From contig NZ_BMJJ01000010.1 in assembly GCF_014643375.1 (NCBI RefSeq), forward strand, positions 1 through 64,000: DNA of 64,000 nucleotides. The letters are read 5' to 3'. The notes under the pieces are model-generated. The model ran no database searches, was not told the origin of the DNA, and saw only the letters and a list, made by a program, of their open reading frames with translations. Shown here piece after piece: positions 24,477 through 32,357 of the stretch. Made by a program: the position numbers and the translations under genes. The DNA is from Aureimonas glaciei (GTDB lineage: Bacteria; Pseudomonadota; Alphaproteobacteria; Rhizobiales; Rhizobiaceae). Position 1 is the first letter of the stretch; every line of letters starts with the position of its first letter.

Positions 24477-25388
24477 TCAGATAGTCCGGCGCGAAGGAAT
24501 CACGCGGTCGGCATAAACAGGATGCACGACACCAGACCGACCACCGAACCAGCCGGCGATAGCGCCGAGGACGAGGGCGATGAAGGCGACGATGGCGCCG
24601 GTCGAAACAACCGAAGCGGCAGTATCGGCAGCTGAAAGGGCAGTTGCCTTCGCCTGTTCGACGGTCTGATTGTACTGAGCCTCGTACTGGCCGACCTGGG
24701 TCCGAGCTTCCTCGATCGGAATGTTTTTTGCCGAGGCAAGTGCAGCCGCTGCCTTCTCCCGAGCGTCGGCCTTCTCGGCTTCGTCACCCATGACGAGAGC
24801 CCGCATCGACGAGACCGCGGCGTTGTTCAGCGCCTCTGGATCTGTGCCGGTAGAGCGGACCTGCTGCTCGAGGGCATCAAGCGGGTTGGCGTTGGCCAGG
24901 GCAGGGGCGGCAGCTGTAGCTGCGGTCTGGGTCGCACCGCCGATAACGGAGGTGATACCCGAGAACGCGCCGCCGACGATGCCGCCGACGGCGGTGGACA
25001 GCATGTAGATGACGAGTAGCGTCGTGAACGCCCACGTCGTCAGACCATGGAGCGCGCCGGTCGTCGCAGCCGTCTTGCCGGACATGCGGGAAGCGACGTA
25101 GCCGCCGACAAAGGCGGCGATGATGCCGGCGAGGATGTACCAGATGCCTGCGCCGATCGAGAACGACGAGGCAGATGGGTTGTCGGACGTCATCGGGTCG
25201 AGTGTCGCGATGCCGACACCGACGCCGAGCATCGTCAGCAGGACCTGCGTGATCAGGCCGACGACGACGCCGGCGAAGATGGCGCCCCAGGAGACCTTGT
25301 TGATCATGATCGTATGGGCGTCATCGATCGCGGATGGCGCTGCTTCGAAATTCCCATCGCCTACGGGTCGTTGCGTGAAGTCTGACAT
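24477..25388 (-). CDS. Membrane protein (PhnA-like annotation family), three-helix
   Basis: 303 aa. Hydrophobic segments occur at WGAIFAGVVVGLITQVLLTM, WYILAGIIAAFVGGYVASRM, WAFTTLLVIYMLSTAVGGIVGG and near the C-terminus (GAIVAFIALVLGAIAGWFGG), with a soluble Ala/Glu-rich stretch between the third and fourth. Proteins of this plan occur beside YsnF-type stress genes in Methylobacterium and rhizobia under the loose name PhnA-like; no phosphonate function is implied. First gene of the operon. Confidence 0.75.
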   Translation of the reverse strand: MSDFTQRPVGDGNFEAAPSAIDDAHTIMINKVSWGAIFAGVVVGLITQVLLTMLGVGVGIATLDPMTSDNPSASSFSIGAGIWYILAGIIAAFVGGYVASRMSGKTAATTGALHGLTTWAFTTLLVIYMLSTAVGGIVGGAFSGITSVIGGATQTAATAAAPALANANPLDALEQQVRSTGTDPEALNNAAVSSMRALVMGDEAEKADAREKAAAALASAKNIPIEEARTQVGQYEAQYNQTVEQAKATALSAADTAASVVSTGAIVAFIALVLGAIAGWFGGRSGVVHPVYADRVIPSRRTI

Positions 25389-25789
25389 GGGAATTCCTTG
25401 CGAGTTTTGCGCCGACGGCAGGATTGCCTGTCGCTACAAGGAATTAGGCGTCTATTGGTTCAGCCGTGCGGAGCTGAACGGGGTGCCAACTCCGGTCGTG
25501 GCTAAGCCGTCCGATGTAGTCGAAAGAGGACGCTTGCCGAGATTGACGCGTACGAGCCCGAGGGGGCCGGTCCGCAAAATTTCGTAAGCGTGGAAGGTTG
25601 GCGGAAGCGAACTGTCCCACCGGCGTTGCTCCACGCCCGGGGACCCCCGCCCACCCGGCCTGGCAGTCGGGGAATCCGGAATCACCCAGGCAGCCCGAGC
25701 GTGCGGCTGGCGCTGACCACCGAGTAAACCAGCATAGCCGCGTCGTCACAGGACGCGGATCACCATCGAGGAGTAGAGAGACTTCCACC
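25389..25789. other. Long intergenic region
   Basis: About 400 bp with only antisense or low-quality frames. It holds the upstream region of the minus-strand stress operon and possibly the promoter of the small gene at 25790. Nothing else seen. Confidence 0.35.
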
Positions 25790-25921
25790 ATGCAGACCAC
25801 ATTCAGAACCGGCAAGCTGCCCGAGTGGACCTGCCTCGAGGCCAGCTTCGTCGCTGTCCCGGCTGGTGCGGATGTCGCCGGAAAGGTGCCGTGCGCGCTG
25901 GCGGTGGGCAGGCGGGAATGA
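25790..25921 (+). CDS. Small hypothetical protein (43 aa)
   Basis: MQTTFRTGKLPEWTCLEASF opens this 43-aa frame, with GAGAG 9 bases upstream. The composition is protein-like, but no homologue or motif is known to me. A longer in-frame reading upstream is rejected for lack of a start. Confidence 0.35.
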   Translation: MQTTFRTGKLPEWTCLEASFVAVPAGADVAGKVPCALAVGRRE

Positions 25922-26038
25922 GTGCGCGGGGCGCTGTGCCGGCGGCCGTTCGATGCTGTGCAAAGGGCTCATTGACTAATTAGCCAGCCGTCGCTTATAT
26001 CACTGTATCTGACGTATTTGTGACTTGAACTTAAGATT

Positions 26039-26257
26039 ATGGATTTGAAAGCACTCATGCGCGGACGGTATCCGAAGCATGTACTAGCATGCCTGCAACT
26101 AATAGCAGATGGATTCACTGCCGAAGAAGCTGCGAAATATCTTGGCCTCGATGTAGAATTTGTCGAGGACTGCCTTGATCAGGCAAGGCGGCGTCTGCTA
26201 GCCACGAGTATTGAGCATTCGGTAGCTCGGGCAATTAAGCTTGGACTAATTGTATAG
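26039..26257 (+). CDS. Stand-alone LuxR-type HTH protein
   Basis: 72 aa that are essentially one GerE/LuxR C-terminal HTH: KHVLACLQLIADGFTAEEAAKYLGLDVEFVEDCLDQARRRLLATSIEHSVARAIKLGLI. There is no receiver or ligand-binding domain. The local sequence is visibly more AT-rich than its neighbours, suggesting a separate origin. No clear ribosome site. Confidence 0.7.
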   Translation: MDLKALMRGRYPKHVLACLQLIADGFTAEEAAKYLGLDVEFVEDCLDQARRRLLATSIEHSVARAIKLGLIV

Positions 26258-26267
26258 ACTGCAGTTC

Positions 26268-26717
26268 CTACCATCCAGCTACTAGGTTCATGCGCATTCT
26301 ATGCAGGGCTGCTTCAGCGTTCCGAGTTTCTGCTGGCCCCAGCCCACGCGTTGCGTGAGCAATAACCTCCTGAGCAAGCAGCTTCACTTTTTCCAGAAGA
26401 TCCCGCCCCGTCGCGGTCGATGCAATTAGTTTAGCACGTCGATCCTCTGGATCGGGTATCCTGGTAATCAGCTTCCGCTGTTCCATGCGCACCAGAAGTG
26501 CGGACACCGTCATCGGCTCCACCCCCATCACGGCCGCCAGATCGCATTGTCTCTCTGGACCCCGAAACGTGATCTCGTGAAGCATTCTAAATTCCCCAGG
26601 GGTGATTTGTAACTGTGCCTCACCAATCAGCTCCTCAAGGCCATGACGAAGGAGTCTGGAAACATCCCCAACAATGAAATCCAGCGAGTTTCTGGCTATA
26701 AATTCTGACATCGACAC
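26268..26717 (-). CDS. MarR family regulator
   Basis: 149 aa, normal MarR length. Winged-helix core: CDLAAVMGVEPMTVSALLVRMEQRKLITRIPDPEDRRAKLIASTATGRDLLEKV, with the conserved DxRx wing. It is convergent with the LuxR-type gene by 10 bp. Its target is not evident; the divergent side (26718-27028) holds no known transporter or enzyme. Confidence 0.87.
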   Translation of the reverse strand: MSMSEFIARNSLDFIVGDVSRLLRHGLEELIGEAQLQITPGEFRMLHEITFRGPERQCDLAAVMGVEPMTVSALLVRMEQRKLITRIPDPEDRRAKLIASTATGRDLLEKVKLLAQEVIAHATRGLGPAETRNAEAALHRMRMNLVAGW

Positions 26718-27028
26718 TTTCTACGCATTCCATGCGAGGGATGCTAATCCGGACATCGTGGACACCACGAACAATTATCAGACAGTGGTAAGAGGCCGGG
26801 TTCTAACCTTAACAAAAACTCGAGGGCAACAAACGAAACCGTGACCGCCGCTACTTCCAACAAGGAGGAAGTTCGCTGTCGCCTTTGTTCAAAATTGGGT
26901 GGGGCACGAGACGGGGCGGAGGACGCGCTGCATAGGCTTCCGCCCAAATGCTTGACACGCAATGCTCTTTCTCGGTTAGTAGCTGCGACGGAACTTGATT
27001 CCCATCGCTATCTGCTAGGAATGCAAGC
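26718..27028. other. Intergenic region, MarR side
   Basis: About 310 bp. A GTG-started frame at 26841-27056 (71 aa, one CxxC) has no ribosome site and overlaps a better small gene, so I do not call it. The region contains the MarR promoter and a candidate promoter at 26952-26981. Confidence 0.35.
26952..26981 (+). promoter_or_regulatory. Candidate sigma-70 promoter
   Basis: TTGACA (26952-26957) and TTAGTA (26976-26981) are separated by 18 bp and lie 47 bp upstream of the small gene at 27029. The -35 is consensus; the -10 is weak. Confidence 0.4.
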
Positions 27029-27208
27029 ATGCGCGACCGCAGACCGCTTCTCGTAGATCCGGTTCAGAATCCCGACCTTCATCGGCTTTTGAAGCAACGT
27101 GTCGGGTATCATCCGGAGTTTAACCTGCCAGACTATTTAATTGAAAAGTTGGAACGGCTCGAGGCAGCTACCCAAGCCGCCCGCAGTGACGACGTTGGGA
27201 AGGCATAA
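27029..27208 (+). CDS. Small hypothetical protein (59 aa)
   Basis: Starts MRDRRPLLVDPVQNPDLHRL and ends in the helix LPDYLIEKLERLEAATQAAR. AGGA lies 8 bases upstream of the ATG and a plausible promoter precedes it. It is AT-richer than flanking genes and soluble. No family recognised. Confidence 0.5.
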   Translation: MRDRRPLLVDPVQNPDLHRLLKQRVGYHPEFNLPDYLIEKLERLEAATQAARSDDVGKA

Positions 27209-27227
27209 GGCTGCCTAGGTCGCCGGC

Positions 27228-27241
27228 CGTACATGGAGGCC
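27228..27241 (+). promoter_or_regulatory. Degenerate type-A leader
   Basis: CATGGAGGCC precedes ATG 27249 by 7 bases; only the 3' half of the consensus is kept. Confidence 0.5.
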
Positions 27242-27248
27242 CGTCGCC

Positions 27249-27326
27249 ATGACCAATCTCTTCAAGCCGACCGGCAGTTTCACCATGATCCGAAAGGGCA
27301 AAGTCATCGTACTGCCGTTGTCTTAG
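27249..27326 (+). CDS. 25-aa peptide behind a type-A leader
   Basis: MTNLFKPTGSFTMIRKGKVI then VLPLS. Its only support is the leader and spacing. It could be a real micropeptide or the remnant of a longer gene cut after codon 25. Confidence 0.35.
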   Translation: MTNLFKPTGSFTMIRKGKVIVLPLS

Positions 27327-27372
27327 GTGTCACGGCTGGCTGGATGACACGATGGACCGCTTGTTGGACCAA

Positions 27373-28374
27373 TCACACCGACAGTTTCTCCAAATTCATC
27401 GTCAGCGTCACGACGAGTCCGTCGGCGGACCAATCGTATTCGATGGTGCCGCCGAGCTGGTCAGTTATGCTCCTCTTCACAAGCCTGCTGCCGTAGCCGC
27501 CCGGACCTTCCGGCGGAGCGGTCGCCGGCCCGCCGCTCTCCGTCCAGACCAGCGTGATCTTTTCCTCATCGGTTGATCCGGAGAAGTCTAGCACGCCGGT
27601 GTCCACTGACAGGGCGCCGTACTTCACGGAATTCGTCGCGAGCTCGTGGATGATCAGCGACAGCGCAGTCGCGGAGTTTTCGCCGACACCAATGCGTGGG
27701 ACAGCGACGCGGATCCGCCCGCTGAATGCTCCCAGATCTTCATAGGGCGAAAGCAGGATCGTCAGGAGATCGCCCAGGAGAGCTGCGCGACCCTGGCCGC
27801 CGGGGAGGGGGCGGACGAGGTCATGGGCTCGTCCAAGTGCTGCCAGCCGCCCCGTCAGTTCCTCGGCCATTTCCTTCGCCGTCTTCGCCGAACGAGCGGT
27901 GATGTGCGTCAGGCCAGTTGCGATCGCCAGAAGATTCTTGACGCGGTGGCTCATCTCGCCAGCCAGGAGCTCATGACCTTCCTCAGCTTGCTTGCGTCCT
28001 GTCACATCGAGGAAGAGCCCGAACATCTGACCCTTGTGCAGAGCGGAGTCGTCACCCAGGCCGCGGGCGGAGATCCATCGGATTTCTCTGCCGATCATGA
28101 TGCGGAAGTCGATTTCGTAGGCGCCGACGATCCCGCGTGTTGCGGTGAACGCAGCACGGACGCGATCCCGGTCGGCTGGATGAATCCGAGCCGACATGTC
28201 CTCGAACCGGACCTGGTGGCTTTGATCCAGGCCCCACATCTTGAAGCCCTGCTCGTCCATGGCGAACGTGTCGTCGGATACCTTCCACGACCAGAGAGCG
28301 ACACCGGCGGCGCTAATAGCGCGCCAGAGGTTTTCGGGTTTCGAGAGGGGGTGTTCTGGGTCACGGAAAGGCAT
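27373..28374 (-). CDS. PAS-HWE sensor histidine kinase
   Basis: About 333 aa from ATG 28374; a longer frame to 28599 adds poor sequence and no start is well supported. A PAS domain (LWRAISAAGVALWSWKVSDDTFAMDE ... DVTGRKQAEE) leads into an HWE kinase core. The core has phosphoacceptor HRVKNLLAIATGLT, ATP-site LIIHELATNSVKYGALS and the HWE-type VWTESGGP, ending with GGYGSRLVKRSI. It is soluble. HWE kinases are characteristic of alphaproteobacteria and often govern general stress or light responses. No response regulator is adjacent, so it is an orphan. Confidence 0.85.
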   Translation of the reverse strand: MPFRDPEHPLSKPENLWRAISAAGVALWSWKVSDDTFAMDEQGFKMWGLDQSHQVRFEDMSARIHPADRDRVRAAFTATRGIVGAYEIDFRIMIGREIRWISARGLGDDSALHKGQMFGLFLDVTGRKQAEEGHELLAGEMSHRVKNLLAIATGLTHITARSAKTAKEMAEELTGRLAALGRAHDLVRPLPGGQGRAALLGDLLTILLSPYEDLGAFSGRIRVAVPRIGVGENSATALSLIIHELATNSVKYGALSVDTGVLDFSGSTDEEKITLVWTESGGPATAPPEGPGGYGSRLVKRSITDQLGGTIEYDWSADGLVVTLTMNLEKLSV

Positions 28375-28601
28375 GCATGGGACCACTCGAGATTTGACGG
28401 TATCTGGGATTGATACGGCATGAGCCACGATGGAGCCATCCCTATCCAGAGATGGACCCTGGTGACGGGTTGCAGACGCCATCGCGGTTGAGCCAAGTCG
28501 GGCGATCAGACTGACTGTCTCGCCAGCGTGAATGTCGGCAGGAATTGCGGTACACGTTGCGCAAGCCGGGCACTGCCGCCAGGGCATGACAGGAGACATT
28601 G

Positions 28602-29012
28602 ATGAGACCGCTGGATACGCTCGATCGTTAAACGCCCTTTGCGCTCGGAGCGCTTCGGATCGTCACCGGACTGATCTTCATGGAGCATGGTACGCAGAAG
28701 ATCCTCGGGTTTCCCGCGCCTCCGGAGAAGGGGATGCCGGAGCTTCTGTCCTTATCAGGCATCGGCGGTGTGATGGAGCTCGTCGGCGGGCTGCTCATCG
28801 TTTTCGACTTCCTGACCAGGCCTGTTGCATTCCTGTTGGCCGGCGAAATGGCGGTCGCATATTGGATGTTTCACGCTCCCAGGAGCCTGTACCCTGTCCT
28901 CAATGGCGGCGATGCCTCGATCCTCTACTGCTTCGTCTTCCTGCTGATCTTCTTCGCCGAGCCAGGTGCCTGGAGCGTGGACGGCTCACGCGGTGACCGG
29001 CGCCCAATTTAG
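28602..29012 (+). pseudogene. DoxX-family membrane protein interrupted by TAA at codon 10
   Basis: AGGAG is correctly placed before ATG 28602. The frame reads MRPLDTLDR, TAA (28629-28631), then continues unbroken as TPFALGALRIVTGLIFMEHG and on to 29012. The second part is a complete DoxX: GHGTQK-like MEHGTQKILGFP, four hydrophobic helices, and FLLAGEMAVAYWMFHAPRSLYPVLNGGDASILYCFVFL. A single nonsense mutation is the simplest reading; a restart at ATG 28680 lacks a ribosome site. Without the stop it would be about 136 aa, normal for DoxX. Confidence 0.75.
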
Positions 29013-29021
29013 AAATGGAAG

Positions 29022-29060
29022 CCCGCCGGAAGCACCCACAGTTAGGATGCTTCCGGCGGG
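29022..29060. terminator. 13-bp-stem hairpin after doxX
   Basis: CCCGCCGGAAGCA (29022-29034) pairs perfectly with 29048-29060 around a 13-base loop. It lies 10 bp past the DoxX stop; no T-run follows. Confidence 0.6.
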
Positions 29061-29184
29061 GGCGTCACACTATTGCATCTGTTGGTGCCGGTTAATGCCG
29101 GCCGTGCTGACTGATCATGACAGCCCGGATGCAATGACGGCGACGACTTGGGAGACCATTGTCAGAGGCTCGTTCCCCAGGTCG

Positions 29185-29640
29185 TCATCGCCTGATCAGG
29201 ACTACGCCGCCGATCACCAGAGCGATGCCGGCAAGCCGGGACAGGTCAGCTGGCCGTTGAGTCAGGCCGAGCCAGCCGAAGTGATCGAACGTCACTGAGC
29301 CGATCATCTGGCCCGCAACGAGTAGCGCGATGAAGGTTGCGGCGCCGAGGTGCGGCACGAGAAAGATGGCGATCCCGATGAAGATTGCCCCGAACATGCC
29401 CCCACTCCATGCCCACCATGGTATCCGGGTCGCTAGGCTGGCGGAGGGGATAGGGTCTCGGAGGGCGAGCGCGAGAACCAACATGCATGCGGTTCCGACG
29501 GCGTAGCTCACGAAGCCCGACCAAGCGGCGGAGCTCAGAGCAACACGCATGTTCGTATTTAATGCCTGCTGAATGACGATGCTGATGCCCGCCGTGATGG
29601 CTAGAGCGGCGGCCAGAGCGAGACTGAGCATCGACTGCAT
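29185..29640 (-). CDS. DMT-superfamily YdcZ-like transporter (DUF606)
   Basis: 151 aa from ATG 29640 (AGAGGA 8 bases upstream). Five hydrophobic helices, with family phrases WSGFVSYAVGTACMLVLALA, PWWAWSGGMFGAIFIG and GWLGLTQRPADLSRLAGIALVIGGVVLIRR. A half-size EamA/YdcZ protein, which in this family usually pairs as a dimer in the inner membrane. Substrate unknown. It ends convergent with the DoxX gene. Confidence 0.85.
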   Translation of the reverse strand: MQSMLSLALAAALAITAGISIVIQQALNTNMRVALSSAAWSGFVSYAVGTACMLVLALALRDPIPSASLATRIPWWAWSGGMFGAIFIGIAIFLVPHLGAATFIALLVAGQMIGSVTFDHFGWLGLTQRPADLSRLAGIALVIGGVVLIRR

Positions 29641-29690
29641 GCGGGGTTTCCTCTTTCCGGTTCGTCTGAGACACTTCGATCCCGTGGAAT

Positions 29691-29703
29691 GGCGTTGGAG
29701 GCC
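29691..29703 (+). promoter_or_regulatory. Type-A leader GGCGTTGGAGGCC
   Basis: One base from consensus, 8 bases before ATG 29712. Confidence 0.7.
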
Positions 29704-29711
29704 AAAATCAC

Positions 29712-30842
29712 ATGACACACAAGAAAATCATCGCGCTCGATTTCGACGGCGTTCTGCACGCGTACACGACGCCATGGTCCGACGCGGAAACGGTTTCGGA
29801 CGGGCCGACGCCGGGCGCCATGGAATTCCTGCGCGACCTGACCAATGACGGGCGCTTTCAGGTGGTCGTCGTGTCGAGCCGGCTGAACGAGCCATCCGGC
29901 GATATCGCGGTGCAGGAATTCATCCGGTCGAACCTCTATGCCGAGTTCGGCGTCTGCAAGGGCCAGGTGATCCAGGCCGCCATCACGTTCTCGAAGACCC
30001 GTCCGCCGGCGACCGTTTGTATCGACGACCGTGCCTGGAATTTTCAGGGCGCTTGGCCATCCCTCGACCGCCTGGCCGCCTTCACGCCGTGGAACAAGAA
30101 GCCGGCCCATCTTCGTCCGGATCCGGAGTCTGCCGTCGCGATTGCCGACAGCCTGATGATGCAGATCGGCCAGATCGCGAAGGATGCCGGCTGCCCGGAT
30201 GACGAGCCGCCGCTCGACTTCATCCGGACCAGGATGTCACCGACATACAAGGAGGCGGACGGACAGGACTGGTCGGACGAGGCCCTTAGACTGTCGAGGA
30301 AGATCGCCTCCGACGCTGCCGACGAGGCTGCCGGGCCGAAGGATCCGCTGGTGCTTAACGAGGCGGCCAAAGACATCATCACCGAAACGATCAAAGAGTA
30401 TCCGGAAGACTGGGAAGCGGTGGTCGCCGGCGGACCTATCGGCTGGTTCTGCAGGCATGTCGCGGTGAGGATCGGGGAGACCATGGAAGGTGGCTACTGC
30501 CCATACGGTCTTCATCTGATCGTCTTCGAGCTCGAGCGGCGTGTGGCAGGCGTCAGGGCCGAGATCGTTCAGCAGCAGGAGCGGATCTCCATGATCGGCG
30601 CCTCCATCACCCACTGGCTTTTCGGCGGCGACCAGCCCCTGGCAATCGAGCGCCTGCCGAGGGTCGGGGGCGACGGTGTCTTCTTCGAGTGGAAGGTGCC
30701 ATTCCGCGGTTATCAAGTCTTCATGCCCGAGTTGGCCTTCGCCGGCTGTAGCACCGAAGCCGAGGCCCGCCTTGTGTCGGAGAGCTACCTCGACGCCTTC
30801 GCCGACGGGCAGGCACACGAACTGGCCAAGGCGGCCGGCTGA
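29712..30842 (+). CDS. HAD-like phosphatase fused to an unknown C-terminal domain
   Basis: 376 aa. Residues 1-130 are HAD-like: ALDFDGVLHAY (motif I with the DxD nucleophile), VVVVSSRLNE (motif II Ser) and TVCIDDRAWNF (motif IV). It lacks a large cap domain, as in phage-encoded HAD phosphatases acting on nucleotides or nucleic-acid ends. Residues 130-376 are an unrecognised region including WEAVVAGGPIGWFCRHVAVRIGETMEGGYCPYGLHLIVFELERRV. The type-A leader ties it to other island genes. The fusion is unusual. Confidence 0.65.
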   Translation: MTHKKIIALDFDGVLHAYTTPWSDAETVSDGPTPGAMEFLRDLTNDGRFQVVVVSSRLNEPSGDIAVQEFIRSNLYAEFGVCKGQVIQAAITFSKTRPPATVCIDDRAWNFQGAWPSLDRLAAFTPWNKKPAHLRPDPESAVAIADSLMMQIGQIAKDAGCPDDEPPLDFIRTRMSPTYKEADGQDWSDEALRLSRKIASDAADEAAGPKDPLVLNEAAKDIITETIKEYPEDWEAVVAGGPIGWFCRHVAVRIGETMEGGYCPYGLHLIVFELERRVAGVRAEIVQQQERISMIGASITHWLFGGDQPLAIERLPRVGGDGVFFEWKVPFRGYQVFMPELAFAGCSTEAEARLVSESYLDAFADGQAHELAKAAG

Positions 30843-30885
30843 CACATACCCCGGGGCGATCCTGCTCCGGGATGCAATCCGATTT

Positions 30886-30898
30886 GGCGTTGGAGGCC
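30886..30898 (+). promoter_or_regulatory. Type-A leader GGCGTTGGAGGCC
   Basis: Same variant as at 29691, 6 bases before ATG 30905. Confidence 0.7.
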
Positions 30899-30904
30899 GA
30901 GACG

Positions 30905-31414
30905 ATGAAGCTCTTTTGCGACACCTGCCAGAACATCGGCTCCATCGACTGCCACTGCGGCGGAGACCTCTGTGTCTGCGGCGAGCCTGAGATCGACTGT
31001 CCTTCGTGCGGCGGCGACGTCCCATATGATGAGGTCGACGACGACGGTACCGAGCCGCCGCTGCCTCCCATCTCATCGGCATGCCCATTCTGCCGGACGG
31101 ATAGCGCCTTCGTCGAGCGAGACGACTTCTCCACCGCCTCGGTCGTCTGCAACGGGTGCGGGGCGCGGGGGCCGAATGAAGGGGAGGAGGATGGTGTCGA
31201 TGAGGAGACGCCAGGGGCTCGGGCGGCGGTCATCAAGTGGAATGACAACGCCTCGGTCGAGGTCATCGCGCTGAAGGCTGAGCTGTCCCGGATCGCAGAG
31301 ATGGCCCGCGACGTGCTGAAGCAGCTCGAGGGCCGGTTCGATTTCGATGAGGTCCACACGGTCATGCAGGGCGTCCTGGAAGCGGCGGACGAGGCGTTGG
31401 CGGTGAGGCATTGA
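30905..31414 (+). CDS. Lar-like restriction-alleviation zinc protein
   Basis: 169 aa. An N-terminal Cys-rich cluster (FCDTCQNIGSIDCHCGGDLCVCGEPEIDCPSCGG) is followed by a Lar-family unit: ACPFCRTDSAFVERDDF, VVCNGCGARGP, then an AVIKWN end. That is the CPFCG...C..CgarGp...A...WN pattern of the restriction-alleviation family known from phages and prophages. The C-terminal 60 residues are helical. Lar proteins modulate type I restriction; the role here is inferred. Its stop overlaps the next gene's TTG start. Confidence 0.7.
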   Translation: MKLFCDTCQNIGSIDCHCGGDLCVCGEPEIDCPSCGGDVPYDEVDDDGTEPPLPPISSACPFCRTDSAFVERDDFSTASVVCNGCGARGPNEGEEDGVDEETPGARAAVIKWNDNASVEVIALKAELSRIAEMARDVLKQLEGRFDFDEVHTVMQGVLEAADEALAVRH

Positions 31415-32019
31415 CGCCGGCCAGGTCACAACAAATCGTCGAGGCGGTCCTGAACACGGTGCGGAGCAAGGTCTATTATCAGATGATGTACCGCCAGCAC
31501 CGGGCGATACCGGATCGAGACCTGCTGACGGTTTCGGCTACTGACGAAAACGCGGTCACTCAGATCACCGTCATGTACGACGTCAAAGGCGATAATAGGG
31601 GATGGTACTCCAAGGGCCCATTCGCCAGGTATGAGATCGAGGTCAATCCGATGCTGGTCGACCGCGGCTGGACAGCGGCAGGCAGCCATACCATCGACGG
31701 CATGCTGATCATTGGGGCGAGGGAGGTCGGCTGGATGGGCGGTCATTCGGTCCGAGAGCCGATCTATGAGCTGTCGGTCCTGAAGGTACATTACGGTCTC
31801 CGCGGTATCGGGATGGAAATCCGATTCCTCACACGCACTGCATCTGGCCAACGCATTCTGGCCAAGACACTCGCCGCGGCGAAGGGTCAGAAGACGTTGT
31901 GGGACCGCCACGTCGGCGACGAAGACTTCGCGTCCCGCTCGGTTCTTCGACGAGAGGCCGGCCATCATGACCCGGCACGACAATCCCTCTCCGATGCCAG
32001 AGCCCTTCAAAATCGATAA
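31411..32019 (+). CDS. Hypothetical protein, TTG start
   Basis: 202 aa from the TTG that overlaps the previous TGA (TTGA), consistent with coupling. It is soluble with beta-rich stretches (AVTQITVMYDVKGDNRGWYSKGPFARYEIEVNP and HTIDGMLIIGAREVGWMGG). The last 20 residues (REAGHHDPARQSLSDARALQNR) overlap the next gene by 53 bp and look unnatural, so a late frameshift is possible. No family recognised. Confidence 0.5.
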   Translation: MTPARSQQIVEAVLNTVRSKVYYQMMYRQHRAIPDRDLLTVSATDENAVTQITVMYDVKGDNRGWYSKGPFARYEIEVNPMLVDRGWTAAGSHTIDGMLIIGAREVGWMGGHSVREPIYELSVLKVHYGLRGIGMEIRFLTRTASGQRILAKTLAAAKGQKTLWDRHVGDEDFASRSVLRREAGHHDPARQSLSDARALQNR

Positions 32020-32302
32020 CGTCGGCTTCTCGAAATACGATGAGTTCAACAAACGGGTGTCGGTGAACCTGACATGGGAGGTCCCGCACCATGTGATGGA
32101 CATGCTGCTGCTGAAGACGCGGCGGTTCGTCAGGATCCGAGGCGGGGAATGGCTGAAGCTCACGAAGGAGCGGAGCCAGAGTACAGAGGCTGCGATCCAA
32201 GGTCATCTCGACCAGGTCAATCCGCCGCCAGTGGAGGTGGCGGAGCCCGATCTTGAATATGACGAGACCGACCTCGATGCGCTGGCGATGATGGCCGTCT
32301 GA
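31967..32302 (+). CDS. Small hypothetical protein
   Basis: 111 aa from ATG 31967, preceded by GAGAGGCCGGCCATC, which resembles the tail of a type-A leader. It contains VSVNLTWEVPHHVMDMLLLKTRRFVRI and an acidic C-terminus (EYDETDLDALAMM). It overlaps the previous gene by 53 bp in another frame. Function unknown. Confidence 0.5.
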   Translation: MTRHDNPSPMPEPFKIDNVGFSKYDEFNKRVSVNLTWEVPHHVMDMLLLKTRRFVRIRGGEWLKLTKERSQSTEAAIQGHLDQVNPPPVEVAEPDLEYDETDLDALAMMAV

Positions 32303-32357
32303 GGGGTGACACCGCCGTAGGTTGAATGCATCGTTCGTCTTCTTCCAAGGAGATGTC

